Source: CAYRFQ01 sp964423615 (GTDB lineage Bacteria; Planctomycetota; Planctomycetia; Gemmatales; Gemmataceae). From it: a DNA stretch of 63,739 nucleotides. Position 1 is the first letter of the stretch. Each line of letters starts with the position of its first letter. Below, in pieces: positions 46,495-55,574 of the stretch. The stretch is from positions 1 to 63,739 of the forward strand of contig CAYRFQ010000039.1 in assembly GCA_964423615.1 (NCBI GenBank), read 5' to 3'. The position numbers were made by a program, and so were the translations under genes. The notes under the pieces were generated by a model. The model was not told where the DNA came from. It worked only from the letters and a program-made list of their open reading frames with translations, and made no database searches.

Positions 46495-46659
46495 GAGGCC
46501 ATCCGGAAAGTAAGTTGTTGCTGTGTATAGAGTTATGCCAACATAGAAATCTTGGAGATGTTCGTCGGCTTTGGCTTTTTCCTGATAGGAGTGCCCGAGG
46601 CATTTCTATTAGTTGCCTGAACTTGTTGATACCAAACAACTTACTTTCCGGATGGCCTC
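46495..46659. mobile_element. MITE-like foldback element with 25-bp terminal inverted repeats
   Basis: 165 bases bounded by perfect 25-bp inverted repeats (46495-46519, starting GAGGCCATCCGGAAAG; inverse at 46635-46659). TAA flanks both ends (46492-46494 and 46660-46662), as expected for a 3-bp target duplication. The interior has no plausible transposase, and shorter inner arms (ATAGAAAT / ATTTCTAT) extend the foldback. A 3-bp T-N-A duplication is known for some IS5-family groups, so a full element of that kind elsewhere in the genome could be the source. It ends 27 bases before the stop of the TIGR03000 gene. Confidence 0.8.
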
Positions 46660-46686
46660 TAAAGACTACCAATTCATCGGTTGTAG

Positions 46687-47298
46687 CTATCGAGAAGCAA
46701 TCCTCTGTACCACCGGCTTATCAAGATTTGTAAAATCGACATGCAGCTGCTCCCCTCTAACAAATCGCACCCTTCGCGTTCGAGAAATCAGTTGCCCGCC
46801 TTGGTTCAATCGGATCACAACATCATATGTGTACCGACTTCCCGGATCGAGTTCTGGTGTTAGGACACCTCGTACATTCGAACCCGGTTTCCCGATTGCT
46901 CTACCGTTGATGACCAGTTCAGCTTGCGCCGGAAGTGAGACTTGTACGATCGCGTGATTGCGTAACTCAGGCCATTGGGATCGTCGTGAAACCAATCCGT
47001 TGTTGCCAAAACGAACGCTTCGCACACCAGAAGGAGTAGATACCGAATCTCGCTCAGCATGGAACATCGATTGCGGAGTATTGCCCAACGGTTGTTCACC
47101 TGGAGTGGGTGTCATATGTTCCGAGTCACTCGGTTCTGAGTGCCAAGAATTCGGGTAGTCATGTCCGTAGTAACCATAGTACGCGTTAGGAGGGACATGA
47201 TATCCATAAACGCGGAAGGGTTGAGCCATGTAGCCGGGTATACAGTTATTGCGCGAAGTATGGAAAAATAGCGACACCAAAAACAGCTCGGGAATCAT
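46687..47298 (-). CDS. TIGR03000-domain planctomycete protein
   Basis: A 203-residue protein. The last 90 residues match the planctomycete TIGR03000 beta domain: AIVQVSLPAQAELVINGRAIGKPGSNVRGVLTPELDPGSRYTYDVVIRLNQGGQ, ending RVRFVRGEQLHVDF. The middle is Tyr-, Pro- and Gly-rich (GYHVPPNAYYGYYGHDYPNSW), like surface or stalk-type proteins. The N-terminal 15 residues are hydrophobic and may be a signal. GAGGAGG eight bases before the ATG supports this start over the inner MAQPF. Function unknown; TIGR03000 proteins are usually considered envelope proteins. Confidence 0.85.
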   Translation of the reverse strand: MIPELFLVSLFFHTSRNNCIPGYMAQPFRVYGYHVPPNAYYGYYGHDYPNSWHSEPSDSEHMTPTPGEQPLGNTPQSMFHAERDSVSTPSGVRSVRFGNNGLVSRRSQWPELRNHAIVQVSLPAQAELVINGRAIGKPGSNVRGVLTPELDPGSRYTYDVVIRLNQGGQLISRTRRVRFVRGEQLHVDFTNLDKPVVQRIASR

Positions 47299-47645
47299 GA
47301 GAGTTGCCTCCTCGGTTCGATGCGTGTGATCTGGATTGAAGATCGAGGTGATGGGATGCGAAATAATCTTCTCAAGGCAACATTAGTTTCACTTTGTAAA
47401 ATTGTCAACAGAGACAGAAATGTCCCAGTGAGTTCCTACAAAATCAGCGACGACATAGACCTCATAACAAGACGGATGCTGATTTCATCAGTTTTGCAGA
47501 GTCGTTGTTGGTGAACTCATCAAGTTCTCTGACTATCGTCCAAAACGAATCCATCGTAATTATGATACCAGGTGACAGCGATGGCAAAGCAGCACTGACA
47601 ACAGCTGCAATACAATCGATGTGATTCCCTGTGCGGTCACCTGCC
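47299..47645. other. Intergenic spacer, no gene seen
   Basis: Upstream of the leftward TIGR03000 gene and downstream of the leftward LOG-family gene. The open frame at 47320-47514 has no family resemblance. Should contain the TIGR03000 gene promoter. Confidence 0.4.
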
Positions 47646-48380
47646 TCACAAGGCAGATGACTCTTGTTTAAGCCACTGGTCGTGGTGCTCCTTCAGAATG
47701 GTCACTGCCTCATCAACATTATCGACGCATCTGGGGATGTCCATGTCTTTCTTATTGGCCAATTCAGTATTTCCTTCGATCATATATTGAGTGGCCCATT
47801 CGACGAGGTCTCGCCACATCTGACCTACCATGACCAGTGGAGTGCGGTAGAGGTGACGGACTTGAAGCAGTTGCCAGACCATCATGGTTTCGAGGGTCGT
47901 TCCGATCCCACCAGGGACAACAACGAACGCGTCCGAGGCAATGATAAAGTGGTGTAGCCGAGTAAAAAATGTCTTATGAGAAAAGACGTGTTGTACGAAT
48001 GGATTGGCTCCCTCTTCGAACGGCAGGTCTATCCGGATACCGACAGACCGATTGCGTTCACCGGCACCAACAGACCTCGCCCCTTCGTTGGCCGCTTGCA
48101 TCAAGCCTGGGCCCCCACCAGTGATAATGTCACATCCCATCTCGGCCAGTTTACTGGCGAGTCGTTTGACCTCGTTATAAATCGGCGCATCGGGCTCTGT
48201 CCTTGCCGAGCCGAAAATGGTGACGTGGTAGCGTTCCCTCCGGCTTGGCTGAAGGCGCGTCAAATTGTTGACTACGTCCCACAACTCCAAGACCGTACTG
48301 AAAAGAATCTTCTTCACACCATCTTCGTCAGACAGACTAACGAGGTCAGGACGACTGACCGATGTATTTTCGTGATCCAT
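47646..48380 (-). CDS. LOG-family Rossmann protein (TIGR00730 type)
   Basis: A 244-residue protein of the 'lysine decarboxylase-like' LOG family, in fact nucleoside 5'-monophosphate phosphoribohydrolases (cytokinin-activating type in plants). Marks: VTIFGSART (Rossmann strand), CDIITGGGPGLMQAANEGA, and the phosphate-binding PGGIGTTLEMMMVWQLLQVRHL. The core pairs Arg/Glu near EANEGA and PGG-G-T-E. It releases a base from AMP-like nucleotides; the bacterial role is often nucleotide salvage or clean-up. It starts at the ATG 48380. The neighbours have no evident pathway link. Confidence 0.88.
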   Translation of the reverse strand: MDHENTSVSRPDLVSLSDEDGVKKILFSTVLELWDVVNNLTRLQPSRRERYHVTIFGSARTEPDAPIYNEVKRLASKLAEMGCDIITGGGPGLMQAANEGARSVGAGERNRSVGIRIDLPFEEGANPFVQHVFSHKTFFTRLHHFIIASDAFVVVPGGIGTTLETMMVWQLLQVRHLYRTPLVMVGQMWRDLVEWATQYMIEGNTELANKKDMDIPRCVDNVDEAVTILKEHHDQWLKQESSAL

Positions 48381-48524
48381 TGTGAAAGTCTTTCTTTACT
48401 GCTGTAGAGTGATCTTGGGGAGGACTTGGTAACTCAACTCTTTCTATACCCTCTTCCCTCTGCCAGCAACTCGACACTCACTCGTATTCAAAACCTCTGC
48501 ATGAATTCGTGACTTGTATGGACA

Positions 48525-49250
48525 TTAAGAGGTAGATGTCTCGGCTCGTTTGATCCACCCTCCAATGGTCTCCTTGACGAATCTATGGCCACCCGCGCTG
48601 ACATGCATCCCAAACCAACCTCGCTTCCAAATGTAACTCGGGGACCAGTACACTTGGTGTAATCGCGTGTAGACTCCTGTCTTCTCCTTGGGAACTCGAA
48701 ACCCAACCATGCCAGCAGCAGGACAGTGCCAACGATCCATTGTCCCAACGAGGGTGATCGCGATCCCAAGGATGAACCAGTCCAGCCAGCTACTCAGTGA
48801 TAACATCCCAACAGTGCATCGTTGCAGCGCTGGACTCAAGTCGTACCATGGTGACAAACCAGCGTTGACCATGACCAGGCTGGTGACAGCTTGGTTGTCT
48901 GACAGTCTCTCGAGGGCAAACACTCCCATGGCAGCTCCACCCGAGTGGGTCACCAAATGCACAGGAAGACCAGGGTGCTCGCTTGTGTACTCTCGAATAC
49001 GGTCGGCCAAACGGTCCGCTTGTCGTTGATGGTGCTTGGTATTCCAAAGATCTGCGAAGATGGGTGCCAACAACATCCCTTGGCTCCAATAAAATTCTTC
49101 GAAGTCGTGGGCAAGACCTGCAGCCCGTAGGCCCTTCGCGAAGGAGTTGGCAAACATCCGGACTCCTCCAATGCCGTCAAGCAGGAAGATCTTCCCGTGC
49201 GATAAATCACCATCAAAGAGCGAGTAAGTGTCAACTCGGTGGGCTGGCAT
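48525..49250 (-). CDS. Alpha/beta-hydrolase-fold protein
   Basis: A 241-residue protein with the fold's strand-turn-helix arrangement: KIFLLDGIGGVRMFANSFAKGL (first strand and oxyanion region), LPVHLVTHSGGAAMGVFALERL (nucleophile elbow THSGG, Ser as nucleophile), SLVMVNAGLSPW, and a late GMHVSAGGHRFVKETI that could supply the His. A hydrophobic segment LDWFILGIAITLVG may dip into the membrane. The substrate is not known. The open frame extends 44 codons upstream; homology and AAGGGAAAG support the ATG at 49250. It lies 167 bases downstream of the phosphoketolase gene on the same strand, a possible operon. Confidence 0.7.
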   Translation of the reverse strand: MPAHRVDTYSLFDGDLSHGKIFLLDGIGGVRMFANSFAKGLRAAGLAHDFEEFYWSQGMLLAPIFADLWNTKHHQRQADRLADRIREYTSEHPGLPVHLVTHSGGAAMGVFALERLSDNQAVTSLVMVNAGLSPWYDLSPALQRCTVGMLSLSSWLDWFILGIAITLVGTMDRWHCPAAGMVGFRVPKEKTGVYTRLHQVYWSPSYIWKRGWFGMHVSAGGHRFVKETIGGWIKRAETSTS

Positions 49251-49417
49251 CGTGGCTTTCCCTTTCGTTTCCAAACAAGATAGACACGCGGCAGATTGGG
49301 TTTGAGGTTCAGCCCAACGAATTAGCCTCCTCCCCGAGTTTGAAGAGAGACTTTGGAAAGGGAACGTGTGACAATGAACCATAATTCGCAGCGATTTGCC
49401 TTCCTCTCCTCAACCTG

Positions 49418-51826
49418 TTAGTGAGCTGCTTGACCCCACTTCCAGTTTCGTACTTCCGGCATGTCCTCCCCGTACTTGTGGACGTACTGTTTGTGCTCAA
49501 TGAGTTTGTCTCGTATGGCTTGTTTGGCATAGGCCGCGCGAGGACCAAGTTGGGGCACACGGTCAATGACGTCTTCGACGAGATGAAATCGGTCGAGGTC
49601 ATTGAGGACGACCATGTCGAAGGGTGTCGTGGTCGTTCCTTCTTCCTTATAGCCACGGACGTGCAGATTTTTATGGTTGGTCCGTCGGTATGTCAACCGG
49701 TGGATCAACCAAGGATATCCATGAAAAGCAAAGATGATCGGTTTGTCCCTGGTGAACAAGACGTCGAATTCCTTGTCACTAAGTCCATGAGGATGTTCGG
49801 TAGCCGGTTGAAGGGTCATGAGGTCCACAATGTTGATGACACGTACTTTGAGTTCCGGAACGTGTACACGAAGCAATTCGACGGCTGCAAGGGTCTCTAT
49901 CGTGGGAACGTCACCACAGCAAGCCATGACCACATCAGGTTCGTTGCCTTGATCGTTACTGGCCCAGTCCCAGATGCCAATGCCCGCGGTACAGTGCTTG
50001 ACCGCTGCATCCATGTTTAGCCATTGTGGTTGAGGCTGTTTCCCTGCCACGATGACGTTGACAAAGTCGCGACTCCGCAGGGAACGATCAGTCACATACA
50101 AAAGACAGTTCGCGTCGGGTGGCAGGAACACGCGTATGATCTCGGCTTTCTTGTTCACAACGTGGTCGATGAAACCAGGGTCCTGATGACTAAATCCGTT
50201 GTGGTCCTGTCGCCAGACGTGGGAAGTCAGCAAGTAGTTCAGAGACGCAATCGGTCGTCGCCAGGGAATGTGCTTACATACTTTGAGCCACTTGGCATGC
50301 TGGTTGAACATCGAATCAATGATATGGATGAAGGCTTCATAACAGTTAAAAAATCCATGTCTGCCCGTCAACAAGTATCCTTCAAGCCACCCCTGACATT
50401 GGTGCTCGCTAAGCATCTCCATCACACGTCCATCGGGGGATACGTTGTCGTCGAAGTCGAATGTCTCCGCCATCGAACACCGGTCAGTAACCTCGAATAC
50501 GCTGGCCCAACGGTTCGACGCGTTCTCGTCAGGACTAAAGATGCGGAAATTCGCTTGGGACATGTTGTGCTTCATCACATCCCGTATGTACGTACCCTGC
50601 ACTCGGGTTGCTTCGGCCACAACGCTACCAGGATTGGTGATCTCGACCGCATAATTTCGAAAGTCGGGAAGTCGGAGGTCCTTGAGCAACAACCCACCGT
50701 TGGCATGCGGATTAGCACCCATACGCCGAGGACCTTTTGGAGCTAACTCGGACAGGTCTGACTTCAGTGTCCCGTTCTCGTCGAATAATTCATCGGGACC
50801 ATACGTCTTCATCCATTCTTCGAGCAGTTTGACATGCTCGGGGTTGGCGTGCATCTTGCCCATTGGCACCTGGTGCGATCGCCAGTAGTCCTCGACCTTC
50901 AATCCATCGACTTCCTTCGGACACGTCCAACCTTTTGGCGTCCGGAAAACGATCATCGGCCATGCTGGGCGTTCGAGTTGCCCGTTGGCGCGGGCATCCG
51001 TCTGAAACTCTTTGATCTCGGACACGACAGTGTCGAGGGTTCTGGCCATTTGTTGGTGCATGGCCTCTGGTTCATGTCCTTCCACGTAATAGGGCTTGTA
51101 CCCATATCCCCGGAGCAGACGATCCAATTCGTCATGAGGGATACGAGCAAGAACAGTCGGTCCTGCGATCTTGTAGCCGTTCAAATGGAGAATCGGAAGG
51201 ACGGCACCATCTCGAACCGGATTGAGGAATTTGTTGGAGTGCCAACTTGTGGCGAGGGGACCCGTCTCAGCTTCGCCGTCTCCAATGACGCACGCAGCAA
51301 TAAGCTCGGGGTTATCGAACACCGCACCGTAGGCATGAGAAAGTGCATACCCAAGTTCACCGCCTTCATGAATTGATCCAGGGGTCTCTGGAGCGACATG
51401 ACTTGGGATCCCGCCTGGAAACGAGAACTGAGTGAAGAGTTTCTTCATCCCCTCTTCGTCTTGGGTGATGGTTGGATAAATCTCGGAGTAAGTTCCTTCG
51501 AGGTAAACGTTCGCCACAAGTCCCGGTCCACCGTGACCTGGACCTGTGATGTAAATCATATTGAGGTCGTATTTCGTAATGACCCGGTTGAGATGTACAT
51601 AAAGGAAGTTCAGACCAGGCGTCGTTCCCCAGTGCCCCAACAGCCGTGGTTTGATGTGTTCCTTGATCAACGGCTCGCGCAGAAGTGGGTTGTCGTAAAG
51701 GTAAATTTGGCCCACCGAGAGATAATTTGTGGCTCGCCAATAAGCATCCATTTTCCGGAGTTCTTCTGTAGACAACGGCCCGGATGTTGTGCCGGTTGTT
51801 TTTTGCTGCGTTGTTGTGGCCGTCAT
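49418..51826 (-). CDS. xfp: Phosphoketolase (xylulose-5-P/fructose-6-P)
   Basis: An 802-residue thiamine-diphosphate enzyme splitting xylulose-5-P or fructose-6-P with phosphate into acetyl-P plus a triose- or tetrose-phosphate. Marks: YLSVGQIYLYDNPLL, LLGHWGTTPGLNFLYVHLNR, YITGPGHGGPGLVANVYLEGTYSE, the ThDP-binding VIGDGEAETGPLATSWHSNKFLNP, LHLNGYKIAGPTVL, and C-terminal RVINIVDLMTLQP. Full length. The usual start is MTATTTQQ; a further 34 open codons upstream do not look like the family. It offers a carbon-saving acetyl-P route in a heterotroph; no acetate kinase or phosphotransacetylase gene is nearby. Confidence 0.97.
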   Translation of the reverse strand: MTATTTQQKTTGTTSGPLSTEELRKMDAYWRATNYLSVGQIYLYDNPLLREPLIKEHIKPRLLGHWGTTPGLNFLYVHLNRVITKYDLNMIYITGPGHGGPGLVANVYLEGTYSEIYPTITQDEEGMKKLFTQFSFPGGIPSHVAPETPGSIHEGGELGYALSHAYGAVFDNPELIAACVIGDGEAETGPLATSWHSNKFLNPVRDGAVLPILHLNGYKIAGPTVLARIPHDELDRLLRGYGYKPYYVEGHEPEAMHQQMARTLDTVVSEIKEFQTDARANGQLERPAWPMIVFRTPKGWTCPKEVDGLKVEDYWRSHQVPMGKMHANPEHVKLLEEWMKTYGPDELFDENGTLKSDLSELAPKGPRRMGANPHANGGLLLKDLRLPDFRNYAVEITNPGSVVAEATRVQGTYIRDVMKHNMSQANFRIFSPDENASNRWASVFEVTDRCSMAETFDFDDNVSPDGRVMEMLSEHQCQGWLEGYLLTGRHGFFNCYEAFIHIIDSMFNQHAKWLKVCKHIPWRRPIASLNYLLTSHVWRQDHNGFSHQDPGFIDHVVNKKAEIIRVFLPPDANCLLYVTDRSLRSRDFVNVIVAGKQPQPQWLNMDAAVKHCTAGIGIWDWASNDQGNEPDVVMACCGDVPTIETLAAVELLRVHVPELKVRVINIVDLMTLQPATEHPHGLSDKEFDVLFTRDKPIIFAFHGYPWLIHRLTYRRTNHKNLHVRGYKEEGTTTTPFDMVVLNDLDRFHLVEDVIDRVPQLGPRAAYAKQAIRDKLIEHKQYVHKYGEDMPEVRNWKWGQAAH

Positions 51827-51952
51827 AATGCTGATCCCATTGTTGATTGACACACAGGACAAAAAAAGAGGTAGAGTGATTCTAAGGAGAAAATCGAAGA
51901 CGAGACAGCTCGTTTTCGGGAATGTCACTTCGGGTATTCAAGCAGCGAAAAG

Positions 51953-52519
51953 TCATTTGTCCGATTCGCAATCAGTTGCTCGTTCGAACAAAGGCAACCA
52001 CCGAGGCACACGTGGAGTCACTCTTCCCAACATTTTTCCAGATTTGCGTGATTTTCGAAAACGACCAAGTGAAGTCTTTGCTAAACGCGAGTCGATCGCA
52101 ACACATTCGTTCGCATCGGCGAGCCGATGAGCTTCTTCGACGCTTTCGCAGTAGTAGACTTTCTGTTGACACGACGAACAGCTGCGAACGGCAGGATTTT
52201 CTGTCAGATCAAGAGTGTCCCATCTCTGAGGACACTTGTACTGAAACTCGACACAGTATTCGACTTTCGCCCAATCGAATTGTCGCCACCAGTCATCGCC
52301 AACAAGTTCCCGGAGTTCTCTGAGCTGCTTTCGGAGTCGACGATGTTTGGCCTCGTCGCTGACGAGAGTATCAAGTTCACATTCCACACGGAGATATTCG
52401 GCTTGGTGAAGTGAGGTCGTATCCCCACGTTCTTCGAGCCAGTCGGCGTAGACTAATCGAACGACGTGATTACTCGGATCTGCAAGGATGGCACGAATGA
52501 GCTTATCTTCGTCTGTCAT
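51953..52519 (-). CDS. TIGR02996-domain protein with Cys cluster
   Basis: A 188-residue protein. The start MTDEDKLIRAILADPSNHVVRLVYADWLEERGD is the TIGR02996 planctomycete domain, which usually heads leucine-rich repeat or unknown proteins. After a helical stretch (HRRLRKQLRELRELV) comes KCPQRWDTLDLTENPAVRSCSSCQQKVYYCESVEEA, with four or five Cys likely to bind zinc, and the conserved NECVAIDSRL. The C-terminal 30 residues are basic. Function unknown; the architecture is typical of Gemmata-like genomes. Start ATG at 52519; 23 upstream codons are open but not family-like. Confidence 0.82.
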   Translation of the reverse strand: MTDEDKLIRAILADPSNHVVRLVYADWLEERGDTTSLHQAEYLRVECELDTLVSDEAKHRRLRKQLRELRELVGDDWWRQFDWAKVEYCVEFQYKCPQRWDTLDLTENPAVRSCSSCQQKVYYCESVEEAHRLADANECVAIDSRLAKTSLGRFRKSRKSGKMLGRVTPRVPRWLPLFERATDCESDK

Positions 52520-52588
52520 GTTTTGAGACTCACGTCTGATTGCCTGAGCTGTTACCCTCCCAAAGTTTCCCGACCAGACGTGCGACAA

Positions 52589-53137
52589 TCACACGGTCTC
52601 AAGAAACTCCTTCAGGTCAATCACCTTGCTTCCAGCGAACGTCAACGCTTGCATGAAGGCACCGTGAACTTGTGGTGCCGGGATCGGGTTACCTTTGAAT
52701 TCGAGAGTCCGGGTCGCACACGCATCCTGGACGACCGTACAACTGTATCCGAAATCAAGCGCGGCCCGTGTTGTTGCGTCGACGCACATGTGACTCATCG
52801 CACCGCAGAAAACGATATGGTCGATACCCAATTTGTCGAGTTTTTCACGCAAAGGTGTGTCCACAAAACTATTCGGCTTTGGCTTCGGAATGACCTCCTC
52901 GCCCGAAAGCGGTTCGACGATGCTGTGAATCTTGACGCCCTCGGTATCTGGCAAGAAAAACGGAACAGCACCACTTCGTTCGACGTGTTGAATGTGAAAG
53001 ACTGGCTGATTCTGTTTGCGAAAAGAAGTGAGCAAGTCGCGTGCGTTTTGGCTAGCGGCTTCGATGCCCTCTAACTCGTAAGCTCCACCGGGGAAGTAAT
53101 CGTTTTGGATATCGATAAGGACGAGTGCTGTTTTCAT
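52589..53137 (-). CDS. Isochorismatase-family cysteine hydrolase
   Basis: A 182-residue protein. Visible: the start ALVLIDIQNDYF with the first catalytic Asp, IPKPKPNSFVDTPL, whose Lys would be the second residue, and the nucleophile Cys in IVFCGAMSHMCVDATTRAALDFGY. Relatives hydrolyse nicotinamide, isochorismate or ureas; the substrate is open. Typical length for the family. Start ATG at 53137 (GGAG about 13 bases upstream). A copy of the dispersed GTAGCAGGCA repeat is 26 bases upstream, perhaps in the promoter. Confidence 0.9.
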   Translation of the reverse strand: MKTALVLIDIQNDYFPGGAYELEGIEAASQNARDLLTSFRKQNQPVFHIQHVERSGAVPFFLPDTEGVKIHSIVEPLSGEEVIPKPKPNSFVDTPLREKLDKLGIDHIVFCGAMSHMCVDATTRAALDFGYSCTVVQDACATRTLEFKGNPIPAPQVHGAFMQALTFAGSKVIDLKEFLETV

Positions 53138-53162
53138 GGGAAGGGGGCTCCGTGAGTGAATC

Positions 53163-53200
53163 AAAAGTAGCAGGCATACTCGGGACGGGAAGGAAATACT
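53163..53200 (+). repeat. Dispersed repeat motif, copy B
   Basis: Core GTAGCAGGCATACTCGGGAC (53167-53186) after AAAA, followed by GGGAAGGAAATACT. It agrees with copy A at 41861-41897 in 19 of 21 core positions and lies just upstream of the hydrolase start. Confidence 0.55.
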
Positions 53201-53378
53201 GGTCCGCTGTTGGTTTTAGATTGCGGCGGCGAGCCGCCTTAGTTTCTTCTTTTGTTTAGTTTGGTCTTTGAGCAGTTCGCAATCGACCGTCATCACCAAC
53301 CAAGAGGACTCGATGATGCGTTTTCTCATAGTTGCTACTATCTTATCGATCCACTCAACAGAAACAGAACGATTCGAC

Positions 53379-54635
53379 TCAATTCGACCAAAACGCGAAC
53401 CCGACGAAGAACCCTGGACCACCGAAGACACGATTGATTCGCTGGAGAGTGCGGGGGTCCGCAAAGGTCGTAAGTTTGCCTTGCTCCAGGTATGGCGTCG
53501 CGCCGGTACCTTGAATCCATCGAACGATGTCAATGGTCTGCGGCTTCATAAAGACTTTGCGGACGTTTAACCCACGTTTGAAATTCTTCCCTCGCCAAAA
53601 CGGAATGAGACTCTTACCCTGGACCACCCGCTCGGCCTCGCCGATGACGTCGAGCCAGGTATCGATCATGTCTTGGGTCACCTTCACACGAAGGACACCG
53701 GTTTGTTTGGGATTAGGAATCCATTCGTGATCATCGTCCTTTTCGGCGGCGTAGTGTTTCCACATCTCTTTGGCGTGGCCGAGCATTGCATCGATGTGCT
53801 TGATGGCGGAACGCATTCGCTTGGGCTTTTCGATCCCGAACCGTAACGATAGATGAAAACCAGCGACGGCATCGAACCACGGCTCGACTCTTCTCCCTCG
53901 CCACACATCGTTGTCGTCAAAGGCTGGTCGATTCTCCAAGAGGAACTTGTGGGGTGTATCGACCTTGTCAAAAACCATGTGGGCTGCGCATTCGAAGAGT
54001 TCCTTGTGATCCAAAGCAAGAATAACGTCCGTCGCCGCTGCCAGGAAATGACAATACCCACGGAACCAATGGACGTCCCCGCCATCAAACTTGATCATGA
54101 AACCCTTTACTTTTTGCGGTTGAACATCCATCCCCATCGCTCTCATAACCAACGGAGCAGCAACGGGGTCCGAAGTTGGCCAGACTTTCACCTTGATCAG
54201 CGCCGGACGGATGGCGAGTTTGACTTTCGATGTGTCGACTTTGGCAAGCGTCCCATCGACCTTGGCGAGGTCGTCAGCAATCTTCCGGAACATTTTCTGG
54301 ACGTCTTTGTAGCCAACCGTCTTGGGGTTCCGGTTTTGCGGTAACATTCGCCGCATCATAAATCGGAATCCGGTTGAACTGTCTTCGGTCCGGAGACCAT
54401 ACTTGTGGAGGCTATGGCCGAAGTGTTCGAACGTCAGGAAAAACTGGATCACGCCAAGCCCCAGCCGGACTTCCTCGTCTTTGGGATTTTCCTTGAGGTG
54501 AGCGATGAGGGCCTTTTCGCCCTCCTTCAGTTCACCGCTGTAAAGATACTTCTCGAGCATGGTTTGGGCTTGGGCCGCGCTGCCGAGTACAAGCAACCCA
54601 AGAAACGCTATTGCGAGTCGGAACGAATGTCGCAC
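53379..54635 (-). CDS. Exported protein of unknown function with TPR-like start
   Basis: A 418-residue protein with a cleavable signal (about 1-23, SAAQAQ). The first 50 mature residues (YLYSGELKEGEKALIAHLKENPKDEEVRLGLGVIQFFLTFEHF) look like TPR helices. The rest has no motif: GGDVHWFRGYCHFLAAATDVILALDHKELFECAAHMVF, RFGIEKPKRMRSAIKHIDAML, FWRGKNFKRGLNVRKVF and VFGGPGFFVGFAFWSN. It starts with GTG, supported by GGAGGT about 8 bases upstream. Possibly a planctomycete-specific exported family; no role is proposed. Confidence 0.75.
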   Translation of the reverse strand: MRHSFRLAIAFLGLLVLGSAAQAQTMLEKYLYSGELKEGEKALIAHLKENPKDEEVRLGLGVIQFFLTFEHFGHSLHKYGLRTEDSSTGFRFMMRRMLPQNRNPKTVGYKDVQKMFRKIADDLAKVDGTLAKVDTSKVKLAIRPALIKVKVWPTSDPVAAPLVMRAMGMDVQPQKVKGFMIKFDGGDVHWFRGYCHFLAAATDVILALDHKELFECAAHMVFDKVDTPHKFLLENRPAFDDNDVWRGRRVEPWFDAVAGFHLSLRFGIEKPKRMRSAIKHIDAMLGHAKEMWKHYAAEKDDDHEWIPNPKQTGVLRVKVTQDMIDTWLDVIGEAERVVQGKSLIPFWRGKNFKRGLNVRKVFMKPQTIDIVRWIQGTGATPYLEQGKLTTFADPRTLQRINRVFGGPGFFVGFAFWSN

Positions 54636-54767
54636 GATGTCTTACCTCCAAGAGAATTAAGAGTTGGAACAGAGCTGAAGTTAGCTTATGAACGCTAACC
54701 GCTTGGGCACGTTCCGCGATGGGATATCACGATAGACTTGTCAAAATTTTTCCAGAAATGGATGAAT

Positions 54768-55256
54768 TTATCCGAACTCACCCGGGTCTCTCCACTTTAC
54801 CACAAGATCATCTTCGGTCAAAAAGCGACCATACTGGATGGACTCCAAGAACTCATCCGGCGGACTGTACTTATGGCCCAAGATGTAGTGGAGCAGAAGA
54901 GAAGGAGCCATGTAGACGACATCGTCTCGTTGGACGAGATAATGACCGTGTCCTTTGAGTTGGAACTTTCGCCGCTTCCATTTGACCTTGGGAAGGGATT
55001 GTCCACAGAGGGTACAAGTGTGACACCCTCGATAACCATCGCTGAAAATTCCACCTGACAAGGCGGAAACGAGGTGATCGATACACTGTTTGGGAACGAT
55101 TCCTGTTGGGAAACCCTCTCGTTCCAACCATCCGACAGCTCGGAGCTTTATCCCCTCAGATAACATGCCATCTCCAACTTTCACGACCAATAATGGTTTG
55201 CCATAGGGCGATGGGAGGTGACTGTGGGGGAACTCCTGAAGATCTGGGAATTCCAT
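54768..55256 (-). CDS. DUF7919-like planctomycete protein
   Basis: A 162-residue soluble protein resembling what I recall as DUF7919 in planctomycetes: LRAVGWLEREGFPTGIVPKQCIDHLVSAL, then GCHTCTLCG (a possible metal site with three Cys and one His), KGHGHYLVQRDDVVYMAPSLLLHYILGHKYSPPDEFLESI. Function unknown. The metal site is inferred from the Cys/His spacing. It ends a minus-strand run and lies next to the antitoxin remnant at 55348-55512. Confidence 0.65.
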   Translation of the reverse strand: MEFPDLQEFPHSHLPSPYGKPLLVVKVGDGMLSEGIKLRAVGWLEREGFPTGIVPKQCIDHLVSALSGGIFSDGYRGCHTCTLCGQSLPKVKWKRRKFQLKGHGHYLVQRDDVVYMAPSLLLHYILGHKYSPPDEFLESIQYGRFLTEDDLVVKWRDPGEFG

Positions 55257-55347
55257 TATTTTCTGAACACCGAGAGAAAACTCAAATGAAGATGGTCACA
55301 ATTCTCTGCGAAAGTTATGCGGATGACTCTCATGATTGACCTCGGAA

Positions 55348-55512
55348 TCAAGTTTTGACTTCCTCCCTGCTCGACCCAGCCTGCGGACTCGTCACGTATT
55401 CTGCAACTCGTCTTACGACATCTTGGCGTTGAGCTTCCGAGAGTGGTAGCGGATCTTGGTCCTCCGCGATACTATCCCAAATATCTTCGACAAACAGAGT
55501 AGGCCCAACCAC
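55348..55512 (-). pseudogene. N-terminally truncated addiction-module antitoxin (TIGR02574/PF09720-like)
   Basis: A 54-codon frame reading MVGPTLFVEDIWDSIAEDQDPLPLSEAQRQDVVRRVAEYVTSPQ and ending SREEVKT. The block 'EDIWDSIAxDxxxLPLSEAQRxxxxRR..Y...P.....EEV' is the hallmark of the addiction-module antitoxin family that neutralises RelE-type toxins. A stop codon precedes the GTG in frame, so about 15-20 residues of the usual N-terminus are missing. No RelE-like toxin gene follows. The IS630 element lies 55 bases upstream and may have destroyed the 5' part. Confidence 0.6.
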
Positions 55513-55574
55513 TTTCAGTCATGGCAACACACTATTCTCATATCGATAAGGAGTGATCTGGGATTAAACTGAGT

